Origin: an uncultured Polaribacter sp.
GTDB lineage: Bacteria; Bacteroidota; Bacteroidia; Flavobacteriales; Flavobacteriaceae
DNA length: 64,000 bases
Direction of reading: 5' to 3'
Assembly (NCBI GenBank): GCA_943846595.1
Contig: OX044355.1
Location: 2,099,501-2,163,500 of the forward strand
Below the pieces are notes generated by a model, which had not been told where the DNA came from, did not search any database, and worked only from the letters and a program-made list of their open reading frames with translations. A program made the position numbers and the translations under genes. Below are positions 53,763 to 62,803 of the stretch, piece after piece (the first letter of the stretch is position 1; each line of letters opens with the position of its first letter).

Positions 53763-53914
53763 TGTTTTCTTCTTTTTAGAAGCGTAAATGTATCAATTTT
53801 TACAACTTATTGAAACCAATGTTTATAAGTTTTAATAATGCATACATAAATCTTTACAATCAAATTGATAGAATAAAAAAACACTAAGAAAGCGAGATTT
53901 TTAAGAAAAGAGTG

Positions 53915-53922
53915 TATATTTG
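53915..53922 (+). promoter_or_regulatory. -7 box TATATTTG of tRNA-Pro
   Basis: It matches TAnnTTTG exactly, 26 bases before the tRNA 5' end. The precursor would carry about 20 bases of leader. Confidence 0.55.
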
Positions 53923-53948
53923 CCGACCATAAATGAGTAATCATTTAT

Positions 53949-54023
53949 CGGGGTGTAGCGTAGCCCGGTCATCGCGCCTCGTTTGGGACGAGGAGGTCGC
54001 AGGTTCGAATCCTGCCACCCCGA
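53949..54023 (+). tRNA. tRNA-Pro, anticodon TGG
   Basis: The CGGGGTG acceptor strand (53949-53955) pairs with CACCCCG (54016-54022), with discriminator A. The anticodon stem CCTCG/CGAGG encloses loop TTTGGGA with anticodon TGG. The T-arm reads CGCAGGTTCGAATCCTGCC. No CCA is encoded. The length is 75. Confidence 0.96.
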
Positions 54024-54025
54024 CT

Positions 54026-54057
54026 AAAACCAGTAACTCTTTGTTGCTGGTTTTTTT
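54026..54057 (+). terminator. Terminator of tRNA-Pro
   Basis: AAAACCAGTAAC (54026-54037) pairs with GTTGCTGGTTTT (54043-54054) around a five-base loop, with one T-G pair, and continues into a T-run. Confidence 0.85.
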
Positions 54058-54166
54058 GTTTTGTAAAAATAATAAAACTAAACAAGATTGCGGCAGGCTA
54101 AAAGCTTGAAAACCATAACGCAACTCCAGTCTACTTTAAGAAAATCATTCTAAAATTAACAAAACA

Positions 54167-54213
54167 TTTTGTTTAGACTTAACCTTAAATTGTTAAACAT
54201 TATGTATCTTTGT
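54167..54213 (+). promoter_or_regulatory. Regulated promoter of the TetR-photolyase operon
   Basis: TGTTTA (54170-54175) and TAAACA (54194-54199) form an inverted repeat with an 18-base spacer. A -7 box TATCTTTG (54205-54212) follows five bases later. The same three elements at the same spacings occur upstream of the gene at 62804. The repeat covers the region where polymerase binds, so a repressor bound there would block transcription. Confidence 0.7.
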
Positions 54214-54232
54214 ACAGATAAAATCAATCATT

Positions 54233-54889
54233 ATGGCAAGAAAAAAAACCGTTAAAAAGCAGGATTTAATCTCCATGTTTATGGAATACGTTTTAGAAAA
54301 CGACCATCCACCAAAATCTGTATTTAGTTTCGCAAAAGAGAATAATTTTGAAGAGGCTAGTTTTTACGAATTTTTCGGTTCGTTTGAAGCACTGGAAGGG
54401 GCTGTATTTGAAACTTTTTTTGATAACACATTGCAATTACTTTCTAAAAGTGAGGAATATCAAGATTATGATGCCAGAAACAAATTACTAAGTTTCTATT
54501 TTACATTCTTTGAACTGCTAACTGCTAACAGGAGTTATGTTGTTTACGCTTTTAACAAAGGAAAAAACAACCTTAAAAGCTTGCATAGCTTAAAAGGATT
54601 TCACAAACACTTCAAACAGTTTATAGATGATCTAGACATAGAAACACTGGACATTCAACAAGATCAGATAGAAAAATTTCAACACAAAGCCCTCCAAGAA
54701 TCTGCATGGATTCAGCTTTTAGTGACCATGAAGTTCTGGTTAGAAGACACATCATCTTCATTTGAAAAAACAGATGTTTTTATTGAAAAATCGGTCAACA
54801 CTAGTTTCGATTTATTAAACATCAAACCCTTGAAAAGCATTATTGACTTTGGAAAATTCCTATTCAAAGAAAAAATGGTGCAAAAATAA
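54233..54889 (+). CDS. TetR-family transcriptional regulator
   Basis: The 218-residue protein starts with a basic segment and a helix-turn-helix region of TetR type (LISMFMEYVLENDHPPKSVFSFAKENNFEEASFYEFFGSFEALEGAVFETFFD), with the diagnostic FYEFFGS pattern in the recognition helix region. The rest is helical, as expected for a ligand-binding domain. It is the first gene of the light-stress operon and probably binds the inverted repeat upstream. The inducer is not known. Confidence 0.88.
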   Translation: MARKKTVKKQDLISMFMEYVLENDHPPKSVFSFAKENNFEEASFYEFFGSFEALEGAVFETFFDNTLQLLSKSEEYQDYDARNKLLSFYFTFFELLTANRSYVVYAFNKGKNNLKSLHSLKGFHKHFKQFIDDLDIETLDIQQDQIEKFQHKALQESAWIQLLVTMKFWLEDTSSSFEKTDVFIEKSVNTSFDLLNIKPLKSIIDFGKFLFKEKMVQK

Positions 54890-54894
54890 AAACG

Positions 54895-56205
54895 ATGAAA
54901 ACATTAGACTCAATACCAACATCAAAAATTCAACGTGCCACAAAACTAGTAACAACGGGTGCAAAGGTTGGTGTGAACTATTTAAAATATTACGGTGACA
55001 AAATTGTTAATAACGAAATAGATGCCAAAGCAAGACTCAATGAAAACAATGCTGAAGACATCTACGACGGTTTAAAACAATTAAAGGGAAGTGCCTTAAA
55101 GGTTGCCCAGATGCTAAGTATGGAAAAGAGTATTCTTCCTGCAGCTTATGTAGAAAAATTTTCTTTGGCTCAATTTTCTGTACCTCCACTTTCGCCACCA
55201 TTGGTCAGTAAAACCTTTAAAAAATACTTTGGTAAAAACCCAAATGATATCTTTGATAAATTCAATTTGACTTCTGTAAATGCAGCCAGTATTGGTCAGG
55301 TTCACAAAGCAGAAAAAGACGGTAAAACACTTGCGGTTAAAATTCAATATCCAGGCGTTGCTGAAAGTGTTGCATCTGATTTGGCATTGGTAAAACCGAT
55401 TGCCATAAAGATGTTTAACATTCGAGGTAAAGACTCTGACAAATATTTTAAAGAGGTTGAGGACAAACTAACGGAGGAAACCAACTACATCTTAGAAATT
55501 GAGCAAAGTAAAGAAATTGTTGAAAAATGCAAGCACATTCCAAATTTAAAATTTCCTGAATATTATTCAAAATACTCTTCCGATAGGATCATTACAATGG
55601 ACTGGATGAAAGGAGAACACCTATCAGAGTTCACAGCACACAACAAGGATCCTGAGGTTTCAAATAAATTGGGACAAGCTTTGTGGGATTTTTATATGCA
55701 CCAAATTCACAACCTTCGAAAAGTACACGCAGACCCACATCCAGGAAATTTTTTAGTTTCAAAAGAAGCCGATTTGATTGCCTTAGATTTTGGTTGTATG
55801 AAAACCATTCCTGAAAAATTTTACATACCATATTTCGAATTGGCAAAACCCGAAAGTATTGCAGATCCTGCTATTTTTGAAAAAAAATTATACGAATTAG
55901 AAATCCTGAGAGCAGACGATTCAAAAGAAGAATTGGTATTTTTTAGAGCAATGTTTCACGAAATGTTGAGTTTATTTACCCAACCTTTTCATGGAGAAGA
56001 ATTCGATTTTTCGGATGCAGAATTCTTTGGACGCATTTCTGATTTAGGGGCAAAGTATGCCAAAAGTTCTGAATTAAAAAACATGAATGGAAACAGAGGT
56101 TCCAAACATTTTATTTATATTAACAGAACCTTTTTTGGCTTGTACAACCTAATGCATGACTTGAAAGCAACGAATGTGAAAATTAACAATTTTAATAACT
56201 TTTAA
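54895..56205 (+). CDS. ABC1/UbiB-family atypical kinase
   Basis: The 436-residue protein has the ABC1 hallmarks: the KxGQ-like region LKGSALKVAQMLSMEKSILP (KVAQ replaces the usual KxGQ), the nucleotide loop VNAASIGQVHKAEKDGKTLAVKIQYPG (alanine-rich loop), the catalytic HADPHPGNFLV and DFGCMKT. Family members support quinone synthesis or prenyl-lipid metabolism, and plant members protect against photo-oxidative stress. In a menaquinone-using bacterium the role is unknown. It starts five bases after the TetR stop. Confidence 0.9.
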   Translation: MKTLDSIPTSKIQRATKLVTTGAKVGVNYLKYYGDKIVNNEIDAKARLNENNAEDIYDGLKQLKGSALKVAQMLSMEKSILPAAYVEKFSLAQFSVPPLSPPLVSKTFKKYFGKNPNDIFDKFNLTSVNAASIGQVHKAEKDGKTLAVKIQYPGVAESVASDLALVKPIAIKMFNIRGKDSDKYFKEVEDKLTEETNYILEIEQSKEIVEKCKHIPNLKFPEYYSKYSSDRIITMDWMKGEHLSEFTAHNKDPEVSNKLGQALWDFYMHQIHNLRKVHADPHPGNFLVSKEADLIALDFGCMKTIPEKFYIPYFELAKPESIADPAIFEKKLYELEILRADDSKEELVFFRAMFHEMLSLFTQPFHGEEFDFSDAEFFGRISDLGAKYAKSSELKNMNGNRGSKHFIYINRTFFGLYNLMHDLKATNVKINNFNNF

Positions 56206-56822
56206 TGGCTTTTTATCAAAGAGAGGACATCGACAACTTAGAGAAAATTTTTAAAATAAATTTAATTAACAGTTGTTCTGGATTTAAATCTGCAAATCTT
56301 CTCGGTTCGATTTCGAATGAAGGAGTTTCCAATGTTGCAGTTTTTAGCTCCGTGATTCACTTAGGCTCTAACCCGCCTACCTTGGGCTTTATTTTAAGAC
56401 CTACAACGGTTCCAAGAGACACCTATAAAAACATAAAAGAAAGTGGTGTATTTACCATCAATCATATATATGAGGAAATTATAGAAGACGCACATCATAC
56501 TTCGGCGAAGTATCCAGAGAGCGTGTCCGAATTTGATATTACAAATTTAGAAGAGGAATATAAAGGGGCTTTTAAAGCACCTTTTGTAAAAGGATCTCCG
56601 GTTCAAATGAGTATGAAATTTATTGAAGAAATTCCGGTTCCCTCCAACAATGTAATGTTAATTGTTGCACAAATTGAGGAACTCTATATTCAGGATGCAC
56701 TTTTACAGAGTGATGGATTGATCAATCTTTCAATTGGAAAAGTTGCCACAATAAATGGATTGGATACCTATGCGATTCCAACCTTTAAAAAACAATTATC
56801 TTACCAAAGACCCAAAAAATAA
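56205..56822 (+). CDS. Flavin reductase-like FMN-binding protein
   Basis: The 205-residue protein has a split-barrel flavin-reductase fold with SCSGFKSANLLGSISNEGVSNVAVFSSVIHLGSNPP and LRPTTVPRDTYKNIKESGVFTINH. Such proteins bind FMN and reduce or carry flavins. Its start overlaps the stop of the ABC1 gene by one base. It may supply reduced flavin to the photolyases encoded downstream, which need FADH-minus; this is an inference. Confidence 0.88.
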   Translation: MAFYQREDIDNLEKIFKINLINSCSGFKSANLLGSISNEGVSNVAVFSSVIHLGSNPPTLGFILRPTTVPRDTYKNIKESGVFTINHIYEEIIEDAHHTSAKYPESVSEFDITNLEEEYKGAFKAPFVKGSPVQMSMKFIEEIPVPSNNVMLIVAQIEELYIQDALLQSDGLINLSIGKVATINGLDTYAIPTFKKQLSYQRPKK

Positions 56823-56834
56823 AATAAAAATGTC

Positions 56835-58259
56835 ATGAAAATTCTCGTTACAGGAGCAACAGGCTATATTGGTAAACGGTTGATTCCGTTGTTACTAAAT
56901 GATGGCCATACCGTTGTTTGTGCTGTACGAGACAAGGCAAGAGCTAAAAATTATTTCCGAGATCGGAAAAACATTGTACTTGTTGAGATAGACTTTCTAA
57001 ACTACGAGAGTTTGGAAGCCATTCCCAAAGATATAGAGAGTGCTTATTACCTGATTCATTCGATGTCAAATTCTGCAAAGGAATTTCATATATTGGAAGA
57101 GAAATGTGCATTTAACTTTAAACGATTTGCTGAAAAAACGGCTTTAAAACAAGTTATTTATTTAAGCGGAATTACCAATGACACCCAATTATCGAAACAT
57201 TTACTTTCGAGAAAAAATGTAGAAGAGACCTTGTCCTCCACTGTCTATGCTTTAACTACTTTTAAGGCGGGAATCATTGTTGGATCTGGAAGTTCATCCT
57301 TTGAAATTATTAGAGATATTGTTGAAAAACTACCTGTAATGGTGGCACCAAAGTGGCTGAATACAAAAACACAGCCTCTAGGCATTCGTGATGTATTGTC
57401 TTTTTTACACCGGGCACTAAAGAAAGAAGCATTGTACAACAAATCTTTTGATGTTTTTGGACCAGAGGTAATGACCTACAAAGAAATGCTTTTACAATTT
57501 GCAGAAGTTAGAGAATTGAAAAGGTGGATTTTTACGGTACCGGTAATGACGCCAAAGCTTTCTTCTTATTGGTTGTATTTCGTTACCTCTACCTCCTACA
57601 AATTGGCCAATTCGTTGGTAAATTCTATGGGTGTTGAAGTGATTGGAAACCAAAGTGCCATTAACAAAATATTAGAAGTAAATCCAATGACCTATAAACA
57701 GGCGGTTGAATTTGCATTCGTTAAAATAAAACAAAATAGTATCATCTCTAGCTGGAAAGATTCATACATCAGTAGTGGAAAACTAAAGAACTATGTTCAT
57801 GAATTTATTAATGTACCTAAGCACGGTTGTTTCCGAGATTTAAAGCGTCGAAAAATTGTAGACAGTGAGAAATCTTTGAATAAAATTTGGGCAATTGGTG
57901 GTGATACAGGCTGGTATTACGGTACTTTTTTATGGAAAGTAAGAGGTTTTATGGATCAATTTTTTGGAGGCGCTGGTTTGCGACGAGGAAGAAGACATCC
58001 TACGGAATTAAATGCAGGGGATGCTTTGGATTTTTGGCGTGTCATTTATGCAGATAAAAACAATCAAAAATTACTCTTATATGCTGAAATGGTATTGCCT
58101 GGAGAAGCATGGTTGGAATTTAAAATTGAAGATGGCACCTTATATCAAACAGCAACATTTCGTCCAAAGGGATTGGCTGGGCGGTTATATTGGTATTCCG
58201 TAGCCCCTTTTCATTGGTTTATTTTTAATGGGATGATTGATAAAATTTCTAAAACCTAA
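56835..58259 (+). CDS. NAD(P)-binding epimerase-like protein with C-terminal DUF2867
   Basis: The 474-residue protein starts with the Rossmann loop VTGATGYIGKRLIPLLL and atypical-SDR features (about 1-300), followed by a C-terminal DUF2867 domain (about 310-474; DTGWYYGTFLWKVRGFMDQFFGG, PGEAWLEFKI, ATFRPKGLAGRLYWYSVAPFH). This fusion is repeatedly found near photolyase genes in marine bacteria. The substrate is unknown; a quinone or carotenoid-like reductant is conceivable. Confidence 0.88.
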   Translation: MKILVTGATGYIGKRLIPLLLNDGHTVVCAVRDKARAKNYFRDRKNIVLVEIDFLNYESLEAIPKDIESAYYLIHSMSNSAKEFHILEEKCAFNFKRFAEKTALKQVIYLSGITNDTQLSKHLLSRKNVEETLSSTVYALTTFKAGIIVGSGSSSFEIIRDIVEKLPVMVAPKWLNTKTQPLGIRDVLSFLHRALKKEALYNKSFDVFGPEVMTYKEMLLQFAEVRELKRWIFTVPVMTPKLSSYWLYFVTSTSYKLANSLVNSMGVEVIGNQSAINKILEVNPMTYKQAVEFAFVKIKQNSIISSWKDSYISSGKLKNYVHEFINVPKHGCFRDLKRRKIVDSEKSLNKIWAIGGDTGWYYGTFLWKVRGFMDQFFGGAGLRRGRRHPTELNAGDALDFWRVIYADKNNQKLLLYAEMVLPGEAWLEFKIEDGTLYQTATFRPKGLAGRLYWYSVAPFHWFIFNGMIDKISKT

Positions 58260-58262
58260 CTT

Positions 58263-58403
58263 TTGAAAAAACAACATTTGCCCGAGAAAATATGTACGGT
58301 TTGTGAAAAACCATACCGTTGGAGAAAAAAGTGGGAAAAGAACTGGGAACATGTAAAATATTGTAGTGAAAGATGCAGAAGAAACAAGAAACAACAGGAT
58401 TAA
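58263..58403 (+). CDS. DUF2256 zinc-ribbon protein, 46 residues
   Basis: A TTG at 58263 opens a 46-residue frame: [39 protein letters not shown]. Two C-x-x-C or C-x-x-x-C pairs and the W-rich centre are the DUF2256 signature, often found beside photolyases. It starts three bases after the epimerase stop and overlaps the next gene by 31 bases in another frame. It is probably a small zinc protein in the light-stress unit. Confidence 0.85.
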   Translation: MKKQHLPEKICTVCEKPYRWRKKWEKNWEHVKYCSERCRRNKKQQD

Positions 58404-59683
58404 TTTGGTTGACAAACAACCTTAGGGTTGGAGACAATAAATCCATCGAATTGGCATGTAAAAAACACGATCGAGTACTTGCTGTTTATGTATTCGATAA
58501 ACATATTTTTGAAAGCAACATTTTTGGCTTTAAAAAAATTGAACGCTACAGAGCACAATTTTTACTTGAAACACTGCGGGATTTAAAAAAACACTTAGCA
58601 CAAAAAAACATCACACTACTCACCTATTTTGATTTTCCAGAAGAGGTCATTCCTAAAGTTTGTGAAACCTACCAGGTAGCGGAGGTTTTTACGCAAAAAG
58701 AATGGACCAAAGAGGAAGTGCAAACATTCAAAAAAGTAGCTTCCAATCTCACTGGCATCTGTAAAATCACCGATTCCTATGATCAATTCTTATACCATCC
58801 AGAAGACATCAATATGGATTTTAAATCGATTCCTGCTGTGTTTACACAGTTCAGAAAAAAGGTCGAGAAATATGCATCAATAAGGCCCGAAAGCAAAAGC
58901 ATTCAGAAGGAAGATTCAAACCGTATTGAAAACAACACAAGGTTGCCAGACTTAACCACATTGGGCTATTCAGAAATAAAGAAAGATCCCAGGTCTGCTT
59001 TTCCATTTCATGGTGGAGAAAGTGAGGCCCTAAAGAGAATTGACTATTACTTCTTTGCATCTAAAAAACTAAGCGTTTACAAACAGACCCGCAATGGTTT
59101 AATTGGTTCCGACTACAGTTCAAAGCTCTCTCCTTGGCTAGCAAATGGAAGTATTTCTGCGAAAACTATTTATTGGAAAATTAAGGAATACGAAACTGAA
59201 AATGGCGCGAATAGTTCCACGTATTGGTTAATTTTTGAATTGATTTGGAGAGACTACTTCAAGTTCATTTCACTGAAACATGGGAATGCTTTTTTTAAGA
59301 TTGATGGAATTTTAGAAAAAAAATATGTCTGGAAATCAGAGGAAAAATTGGTTCAAAAATGGATCCACGGACAAACCAATGCGCCCTTTGTAAATGCAAA
59401 TATGATTGAATTGAAAGCAACCGGATTTATGAGCAATCGAGGCAGGCAAAATGTAGCCTCTTACTTTGCAAAAGAACTCTTGTTGGATTGGCGCATCGGA
59501 GCTGCTTACTTTGAATCGATGTTGATTGACTATGATGTGCATTCAAACTACGGAAACTGGCTCTACATATCGGGGGTTGGCAACGACCCAAGAGATCGTA
59601 AATTCAATATAGAGTTTCAAGCTGAACGTTATGATCCAAACAATCAGTATCAAAATAAATGGTTACAAAATCAACTTTTTTAG
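58373..59683 (+). CDS. Cryptochrome/photolyase, DASH-like
   Basis: The 436-residue protein has the N-terminal antenna domain ([20 protein letters not shown]) and the C-terminal FAD domain with [58 protein letters not shown] and the DASH-type end [25 protein letters not shown]. Relatives of this class repair cyclobutane dimers, mainly in single-stranded DNA, or act as light sensors. The ATG at 58373 lies inside the DUF2256 gene, so the two are coupled. Confidence 0.93.
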   Translation: MQKKQETTGLIWLTNNLRVGDNKSIELACKKHDRVLAVYVFDKHIFESNIFGFKKIERYRAQFLLETLRDLKKHLAQKNITLLTYFDFPEEVIPKVCETYQVAEVFTQKEWTKEEVQTFKKVASNLTGICKITDSYDQFLYHPEDINMDFKSIPAVFTQFRKKVEKYASIRPESKSIQKEDSNRIENNTRLPDLTTLGYSEIKKDPRSAFPFHGGESEALKRIDYYFFASKKLSVYKQTRNGLIGSDYSSKLSPWLANGSISAKTIYWKIKEYETENGANSSTYWLIFELIWRDYFKFISLKHGNAFFKIDGILEKKYVWKSEEKLVQKWIHGQTNAPFVNANMIELKATGFMSNRGRQNVASYFAKELLLDWRIGAAYFESMLIDYDVHSNYGNWLYISGVGNDPRDRKFNIEFQAERYDPNNQYQNKWLQNQLF

Positions 59684-59686
59684 CAT

Positions 59687-61219
59687 ATGAAAATAGTCCG
59701 ATTACTTCTTGGAGATCAATTAAACAGTTCGCATTCTTGGTTTCAAGAAAAAGATGCGAACATCTTATATTGTCTGTTTGAAATGCGTCAAGAAACAAAT
59801 TACATAACCCACCACATTCAAAAAGTTACCGGTTTTTTTGCTGCCATGAGAGATTTCGCTGATGGCTTAACCAAAGCGGGGCATAAAGTAAAATATCTGA
59901 GCATATTAGATCCCGAAAACACCCACGTTTTAACCCAAAACTTAACACAACAGATCGAGTATTTTAAGGCAGATAAGTTTGAATACTTACTTCCCGACGA
60001 ATATCGTCTAGACAAACAACTAAAAGACTTCTGTAGCACATTAACAATAGAAAACTCGGTTACAGACACGGAGCATTTTTATACAAAAAGAGAGGATTTA
60101 GGAGTGTTTTTTGAGGGTAAAAAACAATTTTTGATGGAAAATTTTTATAGAAATATGAGAAAAAAACATCAAATACTAACCGTCAATGAGCAACCAGAAG
60201 GCGGTGTATGGAACTATGACAAAAACAACCGAAAAAAATGGAAAGAAAACACCTTGGTGCCGCCTTTTAAAAGTTTCGATAATAATGTAGTACCTATTTA
60301 TGAAGAAATCCAGCAAGCGGGTATAAAAACCATTGGAAAAATCAACCCAAAATATTTTGAATACCCTATAAACAGAAAGCAGGCACTTGAACAATTGGAT
60401 TATTTCTGTGCCCATTTATTGGTCCACTTTGGGGACTACCAAGATGCAATGCATACAAATCAAATTTATTTGTACCATTCCAGAATTTCATTTGCAATGA
60501 ATATCAAATTGATCTCACCAAAAGAAGTAATTGCCAAAACTCTGGCAAGGTATCGAGATCCAGAAAGTACTATTGAAATTTCACAAGTAGAGGGTTTTAT
60601 TCGACAAATATTAGGTTGGAGAGAATACATGCGAGGGATGTATTGGTCGCTCATGCCTAACTACAAAACACAAAACGCCTTGAACAATACCAATAAATTG
60701 CCCGATTTTTATTGGACAGGAAATACCAAGATGAATTGTTTAAAAAATGCAATCAACAACTCGCTAGACAACAGTTACGCGCACCACATACAACGTTTAA
60801 TGATTACTGGAAATTATGCGCTACTTACACAAACCAATCCAGATGAAGTAGATGCTTGGTATTTGGGCATTTATGCCGATGCTGTAGAATGGGTACAACT
60901 GCCCAATACACGTGGAATGAGTCAATTTGCAGATGGCGGAAAAATAGCAACAAAACCCTACATTTCTAGTGGAAGTTATGTGCATAAAATGGGAAATTAT
61001 TGCGATAGCTGTCACTATAATAAAAAAGAAAAAACAACCAAAGATGCATGTCCATTTAACAGCCTGTATTGGAATTTTTTAGACGATAAAAAAGAAGAAC
61101 TTTCAGGAAATTTTAGAATGGGAATGATGTACAGTTTATTGCGAAAAATTCCTGCAGAAAAATTATTTGAAATAAAAGAAAAAGCAGCACATATAATTGC
61201 AAACCCAAATGAATACTAA
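59687..61219 (+). CDS. Fe-S bacterial cryptochrome/photolyase, PhrB-like
   Basis: The 510-residue protein starts with RLLLGDQLNSSHSWFQEKDANILYCLFEM and has a photolyase FAD domain with REYMRGMYWSLMP and NNSLDNSYAHHIQRLMITGNYALL. Four cysteines that fit the 4Fe-4S ligands of Agrobacterium PhrB are visible: MNCLKNAIN, YCDSCHYN and DACPFNSLYW. PhrB-type enzymes repair (6-4) photoproducts. It begins three bases after the DASH-like gene. Confidence 0.94.
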   Translation: MKIVRLLLGDQLNSSHSWFQEKDANILYCLFEMRQETNYITHHIQKVTGFFAAMRDFADGLTKAGHKVKYLSILDPENTHVLTQNLTQQIEYFKADKFEYLLPDEYRLDKQLKDFCSTLTIENSVTDTEHFYTKREDLGVFFEGKKQFLMENFYRNMRKKHQILTVNEQPEGGVWNYDKNNRKKWKENTLVPPFKSFDNNVVPIYEEIQQAGIKTIGKINPKYFEYPINRKQALEQLDYFCAHLLVHFGDYQDAMHTNQIYLYHSRISFAMNIKLISPKEVIAKTLARYRDPESTIEISQVEGFIRQILGWREYMRGMYWSLMPNYKTQNALNNTNKLPDFYWTGNTKMNCLKNAINNSLDNSYAHHIQRLMITGNYALLTQTNPDEVDAWYLGIYADAVEWVQLPNTRGMSQFADGGKIATKPYISSGSYVHKMGNYCDSCHYNKKEKTTKDACPFNSLYWNFLDDKKEELSGNFRMGMMYSLLRKIPAEKLFEIKEKAAHIIANPNEY

Positions 61220-62702
61220 TAAAGAAATCATCGAAGTTGTCTGGCTAAAACGCGATTTACGGCTGGATGACAATGAAGTAATTTCCAATGCACTGGCATC
61301 GGGAAATCGTGTGCTTTTTGTCTATATTTTTGAAGATTCTCTTAGAAATGACAGGCATTATGATGAGCGACACTGGATCTTTATCAAGCAATCCATAGAA
61401 AATATAAACGATCGATTAAAAAAACACAATACACAGGTTTTAGCTGTACATTCAGAAGTAATTCCGTTTTTTAATCAGTTGCAAATTTTTTTTCAAATAG
61501 ACCATGTGTATTCCCATCAAGAAACCGGACTTTTAATCACCTACAACAGAGACAAATATTTTAAACGCTATTGCAATAACAACTCGATTGACTGGATTGA
61601 AAGCACTAATAATGGTGTTTTAAGAGGATTATTACATCGAGAGGATTGGTTTGAAAACTGGAATCGATACATGCATGACGAAAGATTTTGTTTTGAACCG
61701 AAAACAAAACAATTGATAACGGTTGCAGAAATAACAGAAATATCAAAAGTTTTTAATCTTACTGATTTAAAAACAAAGACATCGCAAATCTTTCAAAAAG
61801 GAGGGACTACTACCGCATGGAAATATGCAAATTCTTTCTTTGAAGAAAGACACAAATCCTATCTATTTAATATTTCTAAACCCGAAAAATCAAGAACGAG
61901 TTCAAGTAGATTATCTCCATATATTGCCTGGGGAAATATCTCTATAAGAGAAGTTTTTCAAAAAGCGACACAACTAAAATCTGAAAAAAAAGACGATCGA
62001 CATTTGGGTGCATTTATCTCAAGATTGCGATGGCAAGCACATTTTATTCAGAAATTTGAAATGGAACATACCATGGAAGCAGCGAGTATTAATAAAGGGT
62101 ATCACAAACTTAAAAAAAGCATCTCTACATCCTATAAAAAAGCTTGGAAAGAAGGAAATACAGGGTTTCCACTGGTAGACGCTAGTATGCGTTGTTTGAA
62201 TGAAACTGGTTTTTTAAATTTTAGAATGCGTGCCATGCTCGTTTCTTTCTTTACACACATTCTATGGCAACCTTGGCAAGAAGCAACATCGCATTTGTCT
62301 AAGATGTTTTTGGATTTTGAACCTGGAATTCATTTTCCACAGATACAGATGCAAGCAGGGGAAACTGGAATCAATAATTTAAGAATTTATAGTCCGGTAA
62401 AAAACAGTCTCGAGCATGATACGAATGCTGTATTTATAAAAAAATGGTGTCCTGAATTGGCAAATTTACCCATTAATTTTATTCATGAACCATCTCTAAT
62501 GACGCCTTTGGACATGCAGTTTAACAATTTTAAATTGGGCGTCGATTATCCGCATCCGATTGTTGATATTAAAGAAAATAGAAAAAAAGCAAGCGATATT
62601 CTCTGGAATTTAAAAAAGAATCCACAGGTACGATCGGAAAGTTTTAGAATCCTTAAAAAACATACGATCACGGACCGAAACAGACTCCTCCGAAGCGATT
62701 AG
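61209..62702 (+). CDS. Third cryptochrome/photolyase, distinct subclass
   Basis: The 497-residue protein starts with VVWLKRDLRLDDNEVISNAL, an antenna domain typical of class I-like enzymes, then the FAD domain with SRLSPYIAWGNISIREVF, FISRLRWQAHFIQKFE, FPLVDASMRCLNETGFLNFRMRAMLVSF, but the usual NGGWQW region is replaced by GIHFPQIQMQAGETGINNLRIYSPVK. This places it in a separate bacterial subclass whose lesion specificity I cannot tell. The ATG at 61209 overlaps the end of the Fe-S photolyase gene by 11 bases. Confidence 0.92.
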   Translation: MNTNKEIIEVVWLKRDLRLDDNEVISNALASGNRVLFVYIFEDSLRNDRHYDERHWIFIKQSIENINDRLKKHNTQVLAVHSEVIPFFNQLQIFFQIDHVYSHQETGLLITYNRDKYFKRYCNNNSIDWIESTNNGVLRGLLHREDWFENWNRYMHDERFCFEPKTKQLITVAEITEISKVFNLTDLKTKTSQIFQKGGTTTAWKYANSFFEERHKSYLFNISKPEKSRTSSSRLSPYIAWGNISIREVFQKATQLKSEKKDDRHLGAFISRLRWQAHFIQKFEMEHTMEAASINKGYHKLKKSISTSYKKAWKEGNTGFPLVDASMRCLNETGFLNFRMRAMLVSFFTHILWQPWQEATSHLSKMFLDFEPGIHFPQIQMQAGETGINNLRIYSPVKNSLEHDTNAVFIKKWCPELANLPINFIHEPSLMTPLDMQFNNFKLGVDYPHPIVDIKENRKKASDILWNLKKNPQVRSESFRILKKHTITDRNRLLRSD

Positions 62703-62741
62703 ATAAAAACCCACTTATGATGTAGTACTATTTTTGATGTT

Positions 62742-62788
62742 TTTTGTTTAATCATTAACATAAAACATTAAACATTTTGTATCTTTGT
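62742..62788 (+). promoter_or_regulatory. Regulated promoter of the TIGR03643 unit
   Basis: TGTTTA (62745-62750) and TAAACA (62769-62774) form the inverted repeat with an 18-base spacer, and a TATCTTTG -7 box follows (62780-62787). Element order and spacing are the same as at 54167-54213. Transcription should start near 62794, about ten bases before the ATG. Confidence 0.7.
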
Positions 62789-62803
62789 GTCGAATCCTAT
62801 ATC

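Noticed and set aside
53941-54123. Leftward open frame of 60 residues with GFEPATSSSQTRRDD
   Set aside because: It is antisense to tRNA-Pro. This peptide is a well-known artefact of translating tRNA genes backwards.
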